From NCBI RefSeq assembly GCF_009720735.1, contig NZ_WNKU01000015.1, forward strand, positions 23,117 through 87,116: DNA of 64,000 nucleotides, in the 5' to 3' direction. Under the pieces are notes generated by a model. It had not been told where the DNA came from. It saw only the letters and a program-made list of their open reading frames with translations, and did not search any database. Positions 27,244-36,003 of this stretch are shown here, in pieces. Each line of letters opens with the position of its first letter. Positions within the stretch are counted from its first letter, which is position 1. The stretch comes from Heliobacterium mobile. GTDB taxonomy: Bacteria; Bacillota; Desulfitobacteriia; Heliobacteriales; Heliobacteriaceae. Made by a program: the position numbers and the translations under genes.

Positions 27244-27438
27244 CTACTTTATGGGGGTTTTGGGCTTCTTATCTTCAACGGTTTCTTCCTTGATTTCCTC
27301 AACCGTATATCCGTAGTCTTTCGCTAAAAGATTTTTGAGTCTCTCATCTTCAATAATCGCCTCGCCGTTTTGAAACAACACACCCTCGGTAACACCATTG
27401 TAAATCGCATTCGGGGTATTAATTCTATATTTCGCCAA
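27244..27438 (-). CDS. Small acidic/basic head-region protein
   Basis: 64 aa; IYNGVTEGVLFQNGEAIIED and a Lys/Glu-rich C-terminus resemble the small proteins encoded just after major capsid genes in many siphophages. Function unknown. Confidence 0.65.
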   Translation of the reverse strand: MAKYRINTPNAIYNGVTEGVLFQNGEAIIEDERLKNLLAKDYGYTVEEIKEETVEDKKPKTPIK

Positions 27439-27498
27439 GGTAGCCCCTCCTCAAAAAAAGTATAGACGTGGCAGAATGCTCCACCACGTCAACTATAA

Positions 27499-28404
27499 TT
27501 AGGACTTTTTGATGTACCGGAGACGTGCTGCGGCCCGTGGATGAAACACAGCCATACCACAATAAAACTCAATCCGAGTACGGAACACGGGTTTACTATC
27601 AATTTCTCCAAGGTCACGTACTGATACACCACCGTTACGGAGACCGGAGACATACTGTTCGGTACCAAACTTGATCGCATAAATGGAACCGGTATCTGAT
27701 GCTGCTCCGGCCTTATCCAACTCATTAAAACCAAGGATCTCTTGACCGGCCCCATCCGTCTCAATGACACGAATGGGGATGCCCGCATAGGTGCTCACTT
27801 GACGCCCGAAGGAGTCCTCGCCGCTCTCAATATAGTGAGTGGATTCTTTAAGCGATTTTTTGATTTCCCGACGCATCGCTTTGGAGCAAAGAAGAATATC
27901 GGGTTCACCCTCTACCGCATCGATGAGTTCATCCAGTTTATCTGAATCGAAGGGTTTATCCTCACCGTCGATAATCTGTTTGCCATTCAATCGCTTTTGC
28001 AATCCATCAAATTGGCTCGGTTGCGCCGCATCCCCTTTGAAGAAGGCTCTGGTAAATTCCAAGGCGAGAGCTTTCGCTTTCAGGTCTGTATGGATGGAGC
28101 GAATGTCGTTGACGTTGCCTCGGGTCTGAACGAGGAATTTATCAATGTCCACGTCGCCGCCAAGGATATACAAGCCTTCGGAAAGCTGATTGACCACACC
28201 GGCCGATTCAACGTAACCTTCGTTGACCGAACGGAAAGCGATACCCGGTAAGGTCTGCTCCTGATTGTACTTGTACGAGTTTCCCGAAATCTCCATGAAC
28301 GGCAAGAGTTCCAGAATCGGAGAAGATCGAGCAAACGTTTGAATCACGCCTTTTTGTAATACGTCGGTTGATAGCTTCGCGGCTTCAGTCATTGTAAGTG
28401 CCAA
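27499..28404 (-). CDS. Major capsid protein (HK97-fold type)
   Basis: 301 aa. MALTMTEAAKLSTDVLQ start, ISGNSYKYNQEQTLPGIAFR and FTRAFFKGD segments, LLCSKAMRREIKKSLK and the C-terminal FRTRIEFYCGMAVFHPRAAA block are typical of Firmicute siphophage capsid proteins with a separate scaffold. Directly downstream of the scaffold gene. Confidence 0.9.
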   Translation of the reverse strand: MALTMTEAAKLSTDVLQKGVIQTFARSSPILELLPFMEISGNSYKYNQEQTLPGIAFRSVNEGYVESAGVVNQLSEGLYILGGDVDIDKFLVQTRGNVNDIRSIHTDLKAKALALEFTRAFFKGDAAQPSQFDGLQKRLNGKQIIDGEDKPFDSDKLDELIDAVEGEPDILLCSKAMRREIKKSLKESTHYIESGEDSFGRQVSTYAGIPIRVIETDGAGQEILGFNELDKAGAASDTGSIYAIKFGTEQYVSGLRNGGVSVRDLGEIDSKPVFRTRIEFYCGMAVFHPRAAARLRYIKKS

Positions 28405-28465
28405 AGAAGTAATTCCTCCCTATGTGTTGTATTTGATCAAAGAAAAGGCGCAATCCGCAGAGGGA

Positions 28466-29011
28466 TTACGCTCGTTGAGCATAGCCCATTTTAAGTAGTT
28501 GGATGGAACTAAGCTGATTAAGGTCTGTGGTCTTGGCTTGGGTTGGATTGGTCGCTTGACCGACAGGCTGTTCTTGTTTGGTACCAAATAGGCCTTTCTT
28601 TTCGGCAGCCGTCAACCATTCCAGCTTTGCTTCTGGTGTGAGGTTGCCGGGAACGAGGTCATGAAAGTCCTTCGGAATGCCTTCTAACTTAGCTTCTAAC
28701 AGTCCATTAATAACCGATTCTAGCTGTTGAACCCGGCCATTCACAGTTTTGAAACCGTCTTTGGTTTTGGTTAGCTCATCAGCAGTGGTCTTGTATAGCT
28801 CTTCAAACTTGCCCTGCTGTTCTTTCGCTTGTTTCGCCCGCTGGTCCCTCTCAGCCAGAAGTTCTTCCAGTTGGGCCTGAACGTCTTTATATTTGGTGTT
28901 GATTTCATCGAACCGGGTTTTGGGGATAAGATGCTCTGGTGGCGTAGGTTCCGGCTTCGCTTCAGGGGCTGTTGGCTGTTGCGTCTCTTGAACCTGAGTT
29001 TCTTCGGTCAA
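28466..29011 (-). CDS. Capsid scaffolding protein
   Basis: 181 aa. TTG 29011 lies 8 nt after GGAGG and is preferred; ATG 29017 is only 2 nt from the site. Pro/Glu-rich N-terminus, a coiled-coil from about residue 35 to 105 (Glu/Lys/Gln rich), then a short helical C-terminus. Matches gp20-type scaffolds that shape the procapsid and are later removed. Confidence 0.85.
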   Translation of the reverse strand: MTEETQVQETQQPTAPEAKPEPTPPEHLIPKTRFDEINTKYKDVQAQLEELLAERDQRAKQAKEQQGKFEELYKTTADELTKTKDGFKTVNGRVQQLESVINGLLEAKLEGIPKDFHDLVPGNLTPEAKLEWLTAAEKKGLFGTKQEQPVGQATNPTQAKTTDLNQLSSIQLLKMGYAQRA

Positions 29012-29143
29012 AATCATATCCTCCTTGCCCTACGCTTGATATCGCGGTCACGTCCACGTGGGGTTGATTGGGCGGCTAGTTTAACGACATAACACCCGTA
29101 GGTCGTGTAAAAATTCGGGTATTCTAATCCCGGAGGTGGTTCT

Positions 29144-29266
29144 ATGCTCGCATTTCGAAGATTTCACCAACGCCGACGTAAGATGTGCCGTTTGTATCCG
29201 TTTCCTTTGATCATCATAGGCCTCATTGTCGGTCATTTTCTGTTTGGCCGGTGTCGAAAGTGTTAG
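29144..29266 (+). CDS. Cationic membrane peptide in the head operon (moron)
   Basis: 40 aa on the strand opposite to all neighbours. ATG 29144 follows GGAGGTGGTTCT. The first 14 residues carry nine Arg/Lys/His (FRRFHQRRRK), then one hydrophobic helix (PFPLIIIGLIVGHFLF) and a Cys/Arg tail. A + strand terminator begins 11 bp after the stop, and a possible TATTCT -10 lies near 29120. No known family. Confidence 0.6.
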   Translation: MLAFRRFHQRRRKMCRLYPFPLIIIGLIVGHFLFGRCRKC

Positions 29267-29276
29267 CTGCCCCCCC

Positions 29277-29305
29277 GCCACTCCGTTAGGGGTGGCTTAT
29301 TTCTT
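29277..29305 (+). terminator. Terminator of the 40-aa moron gene
   Basis: GCCACTCC/GGGGTGGC arms around GTTA followed by TTATTTCTT; works only on the plus strand and overlaps the stop of the minus-strand minor capsid gene. Confidence 0.7.
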
Positions 29306-30194
29306 ACCGAAAAGCCTTCATTTTTTCTTTGTGCTTGTCTCGTAGTTGCTTGGGAAGCAGTTGAATATCCCGAACTGGGCTCACATGGTGCTGACAATTG
29401 GGGTGAAATATCTTACCGGTTCCACGAACTTGGTCATATGTGAGGTATCCCGGTGTTAACCCATGAAGGGAAATCACCATCCCCTCAAATGACCGGCAGG
29501 CGTCTTTAGCGTTGTGAGACGATATTACCGCCAAGTCCACGCCGCGTTCCATCGTCTCCACCCGAGTTCCTTCAATATGTGCCTGTGTAAGTTTTGTTCG
29601 GACCACCATCTCGGTGTACGTTGACAGATTCCATTTCCGACCAGATCGGTCTACAATACCGACCCATGCTTCGCTATCCAATTTAGCTGATAGTCCTTTG
29701 TGGGTCAGGTCGCCTACGATGGCTTTTTTCATCGTCTTTCGACCCATCTGCTCTACCGCTTTCACTCGTAGCGTCTCGCTGACGGCGTTTCTTACAAGCT
29801 GCTTAATCTTTCTTTCCGTGTTTTGCGTGGCCATGAGCAAGTCCGTGTAGGTGTCGTTAATTAACTCCTCTGTCCGCTCTCGGGCTAGCATGGAAAAAGA
29901 GATGGACGATGCCGCCTCGGATAATGAGGTCGCATCGCCCAAAGATAGGATGGTTTGCGCCTGTGCTTCTGTGAACGCCTGTTTAATAACCTGTTCGCAC
30001 CACGTCTTCGTAGAGACATCCAAATCTCGCAGAATGACCATGATTTGCGATAGCAGTGATTCAGCATAGGATTTTTCTAACCCACCCGACGGAATGGACT
30101 TTAACCGACCGGCAATTTCGGTGAAAGCCTTCTGGTAATATCCGATAAGCCGCTTTACATCCCGCTCGTAGACGGGTTTTGGAATCGGCTTCAT
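29304..30194 (-). CDS. Phage minor capsid protein (MuF/min_cap2-like)
   Basis: 296 aa. Long helical N-terminus, then the C-terminal KWNLSTYTEMVVRTKLTQAH and HNAKDACRSFEG ... IFHPNCQHHV block, where the Cys/His residues are the hallmark of SPP1 gp7/MuF-like head proteins. Overlaps the portal by 4 nt. Probably ejected or packaged with DNA. Confidence 0.85.
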   Translation of the reverse strand: MKPIPKPVYERDVKRLIGYYQKAFTEIAGRLKSIPSGGLEKSYAESLLSQIMVILRDLDVSTKTWCEQVIKQAFTEAQAQTILSLGDATSLSEAASSISFSMLARERTEELINDTYTDLLMATQNTERKIKQLVRNAVSETLRVKAVEQMGRKTMKKAIVGDLTHKGLSAKLDSEAWVGIVDRSGRKWNLSTYTEMVVRTKLTQAHIEGTRVETMERGVDLAVISSHNAKDACRSFEGMVISLHGLTPGYLTYDQVRGTGKIFHPNCQHHVSPVRDIQLLPKQLRDKHKEKMKAFR

Positions 30195-31648
30195 TCACTG
30201 TCACCGGGTTGCTGAAAGATAGACGGATCAGCAACGTCTTCCTCGTCCTGCATCCGTTTCAACTCGACCTCAGCTTGTTCTTCCGTTAAATCATCAAGCC
30301 ACATTAGGGCCGATTTCTGAGAGATGGTTGCCTTCCCGCCCGTTCGAATGGACATGATGTTGGCCATCTCGGTTTCGTCATCCGGCAGACCGTCTTTGAA
30401 CTTCACTTTGGGTACCGTCACTTCATAACCCTGCGGCCCTTTACAGGCAATTTCGAGGAGTTGAGCGATCAACAACACCCGCTTCAGGGCTTTGTTATAA
30501 TACTGCCGCTTGCGGTTCACCTTCGCCAAAATCGAGTTGAGCCGCCATTTGATAGCTAATCCTGATGCCCCGCTCGTTCCCGCATCACCAGAGCCCAGGG
30601 CGATCTCGGGGATCTCAGCGTTGATGAGCAACAACTTCACCAGCTTGTCCAATTCCATAAAAGCGGCTTGTAGCTGGCCATCCCAAGTGATGTACTGCGG
30701 GATTACTTCGTCCTTCCCCATCACCTCAAAGACTTTATCGACACCCACCCGGAATATGGGGTTGCCTTGTTCATCCTCCCCCAGAGTACCTGCCGGGACC
30801 GCCATGGCTGGGTCAGCGTGCTTATCGAGGATGGAAGCAATTTGCGAGAGCCGGTGGTTGATTTCATCGAACAGCGGCTTGTTTTCGCTGAGGTCGTCGA
30901 TGCCTTCCCATGCATCGTCGGTAGCGTAATTCGGCACGTGAACCACCAGCGGGAACGGCACGCCAGTCTGAACTTCTTTTCGTTCGCCAAGAAGCTCTGC
31001 ATCGATGCACCACTCATTGATTTCGTTATCCACGGTCACCACAATCGGGTCTAACTTGAACTTGGCGTAAACTATGCGACCGGGATAGTGGGATTCGGCG
31101 TTTAACAACCAATCCTCGGCATCACCACGCTTCACAAGCACCGGGTAGGCGATGTGATAGGCGATGATGCGATTGGCGTCGCCTGGAGCCGTTTCGGGGA
31201 ACACATACTCGGGATTTTGGGCTTCAATGATGACTCGGAAAGGATCGCTCTCCTTCCCCACCATCCCGCCAAACTCTTGACCATAGCGGATTTTATAAAA
31301 TGAATCGCCTCGGTAGGCGTTGGATAAGGCACTTTCGTAATTCAAGATGTGAAGGTAGTTCCCCTCGACCAACCGTTCGATCGCCAGTTGCTCGTTAGAG
31401 TTATCGTTTTTACCAGCAGAGAATGTGGGTTGCTCACCAAACAAAAAATCGGCGGATTTCTTACAAATCACGCCGGGAAGGTTGGTGGAGATATAGAGCA
31501 GTTCGTTTTGCCTGCGGGTAAGTTTGTTCTGAACTCGCTGGAATACATCGTAATGCTTACCCAAAAAGAGCTTTTTGTTTTCTCGATATCGCCGAATCCG
31601 ATCACGATGAGCCAGTGCCGGGTAGTAACTACCGATGGCGAACAGCAA
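30191..31648 (-). CDS. Portal protein (SPP1 gp6-like)
   Basis: 485 aa from TTG 31648, 8 nt after GGAGGT; the frame upstream to 31678 has no site. Conserved portal features: YYENKKLF-like start (RRYRENKKLFLGKHYD), NLPGVICKKSADFLFGE, and ASGLAIKWRLNSI near residue 375. Forms the dodecameric channel for DNA entry. Confidence 0.92.
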   Translation of the reverse strand: MLFAIGSYYPALAHRDRIRRYRENKKLFLGKHYDVFQRVQNKLTRRQNELLYISTNLPGVICKKSADFLFGEQPTFSAGKNDNSNEQLAIERLVEGNYLHILNYESALSNAYRGDSFYKIRYGQEFGGMVGKESDPFRVIIEAQNPEYVFPETAPGDANRIIAYHIAYPVLVKRGDAEDWLLNAESHYPGRIVYAKFKLDPIVVTVDNEINEWCIDAELLGERKEVQTGVPFPLVVHVPNYATDDAWEGIDDLSENKPLFDEINHRLSQIASILDKHADPAMAVPAGTLGEDEQGNPIFRVGVDKVFEVMGKDEVIPQYITWDGQLQAAFMELDKLVKLLLINAEIPEIALGSGDAGTSGASGLAIKWRLNSILAKVNRKRQYYNKALKRVLLIAQLLEIACKGPQGYEVTVPKVKFKDGLPDDETEMANIMSIRTGGKATISQKSALMWLDDLTEEQAEVELKRMQDEEDVADPSIFQQPGDSE

Positions 31649-31716
31649 TAATTTATACCTCCACTTTATCGACTTCACTCTATATGGTGAGGTGAACCGC
31701 TAAGATACAACCTATA

Positions 31717-31725
31717 TGCTATAAT
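31717..31725 (+). promoter_or_regulatory. Extended -10 promoter for the pentapeptide gene
   Basis: TGCTATAAT, an extended -10 box, 32 bp upstream of the ATG at 31758 and with no clear -35. Gives the moron its own host-sigma promoter. Confidence 0.6.
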
Positions 31726-31757
31726 TATTAGCAAAATGTTGTAGTAGGAGAGTAAAT

Positions 31758-32366
31758 ATGGAAATTATTAATGACACAGACTACACTGGGGCCAACTTAC
31801 GTAATATCGAGATTATTGGTAAAAAGCTAAAGGGAATCCGTTTTATTCGTTGTTCGTTTGTAAACGGGAAAATGGACGACATCTCAACCATTGGGTGCTC
31901 GTTTGTAGAGTGTGATTTCACCCAATCTAGCTTAAATAGTTCATCACACGAGCAATCCGCTTTTTCAAACTGTCGTTTTACAGGCACAAATCTGTTTACA
32001 TCAACCTTTCGAGACTGTAAGATGACTGGATCTTCCTTTGAATCCGCTAAAATGATCGGAATTAATATTCATGGTGGAGACTGGTCTTACACAGATTTAA
32101 GTCGCCAAAACCTTAAGGGGATCAATTTTCGTCAAACTCGACTCGTTGAAACTGATTTTTTTGGATGTAATCTAACCAATGCCGATTTTCGTGATGCAGA
32201 TATGACAAACGCTGTATTCGCTCAGGCAAAGCTATCGGGGGCTAATTTACGCGGTGCCAAGACAAGTGGTGTTGATTATCGAAATATAGACCTCCGAGGG
32301 GTACTCTTAGATATCGGGCAGGCTATCGAGGTTGCAAGTGCGTTCGGTGCTATCGTAGAGTTATAG
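31758..32366 (+). CDS. Pentapeptide-repeat protein (moron)
   Basis: 202 aa; ATG after TAGGAGAG. About 30 five-residue repeats of the A(D/N)Lxx type run from residue 10 to about 185 (GANLRNIEI, DFRDADMTNAVFAQAKL, GANLRGAKT), which fold as a right-handed four-sided beta helix that can mimic DNA. Family members include Qnr/MfpA gyrase-protecting proteins. Own promoter, opposite strand to the terminase and portal genes, convergent with terL. A gyrase or host-DNA-protein decoy is possible but unproved. Confidence 0.85.
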   Translation: MEIINDTDYTGANLRNIEIIGKKLKGIRFIRCSFVNGKMDDISTIGCSFVECDFTQSSLNSSSHEQSAFSNCRFTGTNLFTSTFRDCKMTGSSFESAKMIGINIHGGDWSYTDLSRQNLKGINFRQTRLVETDFFGCNLTNADFRDADMTNAVFAQAKLSGANLRGAKTSGVDYRNIDLRGVLLDIGQAIEVASAFGAIVEL

Positions 32367-34052
32367 ACCTTCCGGTTTTTTGTGGAAAGTCCGTCGCCTT
32401 CCACCCCCGCACAGTTCCACCGCCATCTGTAAGGCATCAGGGAGATCGTCGTGGTCATGGTTGGGGAACTGTTCTAGCTGTTCCAGCAGGATTCGCTGGT
32501 GCCTCATGAACCGGAGAATCCCCTGCTCCACAATCGGCTCCAGCGATTCAATCCGTTCTTCCTTCTTGGTCTTACTGGTCACCGCTTTCAGCTTGGTCGT
32601 GTAGATACCTTCCTTTGCCATCCGTTCCCGAGCTTGCCGGAACAGGTCGAACTGGGCTTGTACGGTCTCGATGGCGAAAATCCGTGGCCGATACTTGCCA
32701 ATTTTGTTTATGACCTCAATTAACGCTTCATGGGCAGGACACTTTCTCGCCCAGGTCTCGACAACGTACAGGATTCCGGTTCTACGATCGCGTCCAATGA
32801 TAACAATGGCATTAAAGTCGGAGCGATTGTTCTTACCCATCGCGATATCCCATGCTCCGAAATAGTCCAACGGCACCGGTCGGCCCATTTTATCTCGCAG
32901 TTCTGGGTAGTCGAAGAACGTAAACATGGACGGCTTGAATATCTGGGTCTCTTCATCGATGGGATTGTTTAGGTACTCCGAACCAAAGGCCCGGGAGCCG
33001 ATGTTGACCTTTTCAATCATGAGTCGGGAATAAGAAAAGCGTCCCGGCCATAAGACCTCGACGCCTTTATCCATATCCTCTTGATTTGTTTGATAAAAGG
33101 CAATCGCATCATCCAGCCGGGTTTCATTTTCGGGATTCCGACAGGTAGATTCGAACTGCTCCCATAGGTCGCCCCGCTCCGGTGGGGATACGATGGCTGA
33201 GTACGTGCGGGATTCGAAGTCTGATCGCTGAAGCACCGTGGTCAGCAATCCTCGAGCGTGAACGATCGTGCCCATGTAGATAAACGCTGTCTTTGCCGGG
33301 TCTCCGATGGGCATAACAACCGAGTTGAACCAATGCAAGTTCTTATCCCGCAGTTCAGGCGTGTTAGTATTCTTGGCCGATTCGAGATCGTCGAGGATGA
33401 CGAGATCCGGTCGATAAGAGCCATTTCGCTTTCCCCGCAGTTGTTTTCCCATGGATGCTGCTTCAACCAGTACCCCTGTTCGCGTAAGGAACGCTTCCTG
33501 GTTATCCCGCTCATTCATGGTTTTTCGATCAGACAAGAGCTCACCAAAGTCCTCGCGCAATTTCTTGTTAAACTTGAGCTGCAGAGATATCCATTCGATG
33601 AACTTTTTGGCCATCGAATCCGTTTCAGAAATAATGAGGATGTATTTCCGTTTGTCATAGACGATCTCATGGATGGGAAATCCATTAGACAAATAAGCCG
33701 ATTTGGCGTGACCACGGGGTGCAGCCCAAGCGATACGTGCAATGGGGTTGTCGATGGATACTACGCGAAGGAGATCGCAGAGTTCTCGGTGAAATCGAGG
33801 GGCGTCATCAATATGGACACCTGACGGAATGAGGTTCTGCTCATTCTCTGGGTTTTTATCATCAGAAAAATACTCGTACATGAAGAACAGGACATCAAAC
33901 TCGGCACGATCAATCCGGCGAAGACGGTAGAGTTCCTTCATGTCCGCGATATACTCGGTTTGCATAGCTGGGCTTAGTTCTTGCTTGGCTCGGACCTCAT
34001 CGAACAATTGGACTCGCCGTTCTAAGAGTTCCAACCTTAACTGGCGTTCCAT
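32361..34052 (-). CDS. terL: Terminase large subunit
   Basis: 563 aa. ATPase: Walker A-like AAPRGHAKS (about residue 110), Walker B LVILDDLE (about 218). Nuclease: GAWDIAMG, a TVQAQFD region and HDDLPDAL, with acidic metal ligands as in RNase H-fold terminases. Cuts and translocates phage DNA into the prohead. The small subunit gene is 2 kb away, split off by an integrase and two plus-strand genes. Confidence 0.95.
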   Translation of the reverse strand: MERQLRLELLERRVQLFDEVRAKQELSPAMQTEYIADMKELYRLRRIDRAEFDVLFFMYEYFSDDKNPENEQNLIPSGVHIDDAPRFHRELCDLLRVVSIDNPIARIAWAAPRGHAKSAYLSNGFPIHEIVYDKRKYILIISETDSMAKKFIEWISLQLKFNKKLREDFGELLSDRKTMNERDNQEAFLTRTGVLVEAASMGKQLRGKRNGSYRPDLVILDDLESAKNTNTPELRDKNLHWFNSVVMPIGDPAKTAFIYMGTIVHARGLLTTVLQRSDFESRTYSAIVSPPERGDLWEQFESTCRNPENETRLDDAIAFYQTNQEDMDKGVEVLWPGRFSYSRLMIEKVNIGSRAFGSEYLNNPIDEETQIFKPSMFTFFDYPELRDKMGRPVPLDYFGAWDIAMGKNNRSDFNAIVIIGRDRRTGILYVVETWARKCPAHEALIEVINKIGKYRPRIFAIETVQAQFDLFRQARERMAKEGIYTTKLKAVTSKTKKEERIESLEPIVEQGILRFMRHQRILLEQLEQFPNHDHDDLPDALQMAVELCGGGRRRTFHKKPEGL

Positions 34053-34205
34053 ACGATTAAGGACGTTTATGGTTTGTTCACCTCCAGAGATGTTAAGAAA
34101 AATACTTTTTCGATTTATCGAAGGCTATTGTCAAATATATCGTCATATCGACAGATTGTTGATATCATGGGATTATCATCCATCATATCAACTGAGGTGT
34201 ATTTG

Positions 34206-34451
34206 ATGAAACTAGGAAAATGGGAGATTTATTTTTCCCCTCATTTGGAAAACCTGGATTATGTTCTGGTTACAAACGATAACCAGCAAATCAAAGCTTA
34301 TTGGAAAGAAATGTTGATTGCTCATTTGATCGTTGTGGATGAGATCCTGTCTTATCAGGGAGTTTGCCGAATAAACATTCTGCCCGACCAAAACTTCGTC
34401 CAACTGTGCCTTGACGATATGGAAGAGGTTCTATCTCAACTCAACAATTAG
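34206..34451 (+). CDS. Small phage protein (81 aa)
   Basis: 81 aa from ATG 34206 after TGAGGTG; the frame is open to 34074 without a better site. Acidic, mixed alpha/beta (WEIYFSPHLENLDYVLV), no membrane segment. Plus strand, between terL and a membrane-protein gene. No family recognised. Confidence 0.6.
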   Translation: MKLGKWEIYFSPHLENLDYVLVTNDNQQIKAYWKEMLIAHLIVVDEILSYQGVCRINILPDQNFVQLCLDDMEEVLSQLNN

Positions 34452-34462
34452 CTCTTTTGCCA

Positions 34463-34497
34463 CTGTCGCCCTGCACGTTGCCACACGTTCGAACAGA
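34463..34497 (+). repeat. 35-bp direct repeat, copy 1
   Basis: CTGTCGCCCTGCACGTTGCC followed by ACACGTTCGAACAGA. 33 of 35 bases match 34939-34973; the core is also found inverted at 35022-35035. Confidence 0.85.
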
Positions 34498-34588
34498 ACT
34501 TGGATCAAGCATAATTACCCCATTTACATAATCTCTCACCACACGTACCAACGTGTCGCCTCACGTGGGTAGTCGAAGTCAATACATG

Positions 34589-34626
34589 AAAAAGAAAAGC
34601 CCTCACAGACTACAGTCAGGAGGGCG
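34589..34626 (-). terminator. Hairpin: minus-strand terminator and plus-strand SD cover
   Basis: GCCCTC (34599) pairs with GAGGGC (34620) around 15 bases. On the minus strand it is followed by TTTTCTTTTT, so it can end integrase transcripts. On the plus strand the right arm is the ribosome site of the gene at 34632. Confidence 0.6.
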
Positions 34627-34631
34627 ATGGA

Positions 34632-34910
34632 ATGGGCCAATCAAAAACGCCACCAAGAAAACGAATATTACCTACAACAGGACGAGAGCGGGTAAAAACT
34701 CCGCTTAGAGGATACATGCCCCGAGTTGAAATTATAAATGAGACGGAAACGCCAATAGGAAGACCTAACCTATCTAGGGTACTTGTTTATGCTGCCGGAA
34801 TAGTCCTCATAAGTCTAGCGATGTTATTACTAACCTCTATCGTTGGTTCATTAATCCTACGGCTGTTTTTCTCGTTTACATCGGGCGAAGGCTCGTCTTC
34901 CCCCATGTAG
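34632..34910 (+). CDS. Small single-pass membrane protein
   Basis: 92 aa; ATG 34632 seven bases after GGAGGG. Basic N-terminus (KTPPRKRILPTTGRERVK), then one long hydrophobic segment (about residues 57-84) and a Gly/Ser-rich end. Flanked on both sides by the 35-bp direct repeats and located beside the integrase. Could be a moron or an exclusion protein; no family known. Confidence 0.6.
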   Translation: MGQSKTPPRKRILPTTGRERVKTPLRGYMPRVEIINETETPIGRPNLSRVLVYAAGIVLISLAMLLLTSIVGSLILRLFFSFTSGEGSSSPM

Positions 34911-34938
34911 CAGACGCATTCAAAGAACCTGAATCCCC

Positions 34939-34973
34939 CTGTCGCCCTGCACGTTGCCCTACGTTCGAACAGA
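34939..34973 (+). repeat. 35-bp direct repeat, copy 2
   Basis: Second copy of the repeat at 34463-34497, with an inverted 14-bp core (GGGCAACGTGCAGG) at 35022-35035. Candidate recombinase arm sites near the integrase end. Confidence 0.85.
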
Positions 34974-35065
34974 TATTCGCCCTGGATATATTTACCCAGC
35001 TAATTATTCTGTCGCAACACAGGGCAACGTGCAGGCTCTGTGGGGATATGTGAAGTTTAGAAAGG

Positions 35066-35088
35066 GTGTCCAGTATTACTGGACATGT
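35066..35088. repeat. 23-bp repeat with 19-bp perfect palindrome, copy 2
   Basis: Identical to 13076-13098; here it abuts the end of the integrase gene. Confidence 0.85.
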
Positions 35089-35982
35089 TTATACCCACGA
35101 TAATTCCTCTACGGCTCTCACCAAATCTTCTTCACCGGGCATCGTGTATCGGCTAGTCATTGATAGATTTGGCGAGCCGTCTTTTTTCATGTGGCCCATC
35201 AGCCGGGCGATCACGTCAAGCGGTATTTTCCGCACGGCTAATTCGTGGCCGAAGCTGTGGCGCAGGGTGTGGCACGTGAGATGGTCGATACCGGTTAGCT
35301 TTGCGTATTTCGCAATTAAGAATGAAACACCGCGAGGAGACATCTTCTCGCTACGCTGGGAGTAAACCAGGTACTCACTCTCGGTACTTCGCGATTCAAG
35401 ATAACGAAGGAGAACCCGCCGACTATCCACATTCAATGGGATTTCACGATATTTGCTGTGTTTGCCGTTTGGGATGACCAGCGTTCCTTTACGGTCCGTG
35501 ATCGCCACGTCTTTCATCCGGATGTCGCAAAGTTCCTGAACTCGAACTCCGGTATGGAGCATCAAGGTTACCATTGCTAGTTCCCGTAGGCTGCCGTGTT
35601 GCCTTATGGCCCGGATGAGAGCGTTCTGTTCATTACGGCTCAGCCATTTGGGAGACGATTGCGGGACGGTAACACGGTCGATTTGCTCAACTGGATTATC
35701 CGGCGCATGACCGTTATCGGCGAGCCAACGAAAAATGACGTTGAGATGGGTTAATGTTAAGGACAAAGTGCTCGGCTTGAAGTTACTGGAAGCGAACCTT
35801 TTGAAATTTGCTACGTCCAGTTGTGTGGCCATCTGCGGCATGGTAGACCCCCCGGTGGGGGTGGGGCGGGGGTGCTCCTTCTCATACCACCGGGAGAATC
35901 TGGCCCAACTGTCTTGATAAGAACGCAGGGTGGTTGGGCTTTTGCCGTGTCGACGGATTTCTTCGATGAATGCTGTGATCAT
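35089..35982 (-). CDS. Tyrosine recombinase (integrase family)
   Basis: 297 aa; ATG after AAGGAGAG. N-terminal SAM-like core-binding domain (about 1-95) and catalytic domain with R (HTGVRVQELCD), K (GKHSKYREIPL), H-x-x-R (HTLRHSFG), LMGH and the nucleophile Tyr in TSRYTMPG. Sits between small and large terminase genes, an unusual place. Either the prophage integrase or a Xer-like resolvase that separates dimers. Confidence 0.9.
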   Translation of the reverse strand: MITAFIEEIRRHGKSPTTLRSYQDSWARFSRWYEKEHPRPTPTGGSTMPQMATQLDVANFKRFASSNFKPSTLSLTLTHLNVIFRWLADNGHAPDNPVEQIDRVTVPQSSPKWLSRNEQNALIRAIRQHGSLRELAMVTLMLHTGVRVQELCDIRMKDVAITDRKGTLVIPNGKHSKYREIPLNVDSRRVLLRYLESRSTESEYLVYSQRSEKMSPRGVSFLIAKYAKLTGIDHLTCHTLRHSFGHELAVRKIPLDVIARLMGHMKKDGSPNLSMTSRYTMPGEEDLVRAVEELSWV

Positions 35983-36003
35983 GACACTCTCTCCTTGCTA
36001 AGA

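Noticed and set aside
29081..29281. 66-codon minus-strand frame
   Set aside because: Shadow of the 40-aa plus-strand gene and its terminator, and lacks a ribosome site.
34632..34910. Phage holin outside the lysis cassette
   Set aside because: Single helix with a long basic N-terminus, on the opposite strand and away from the amidase; no support for a lysis role.
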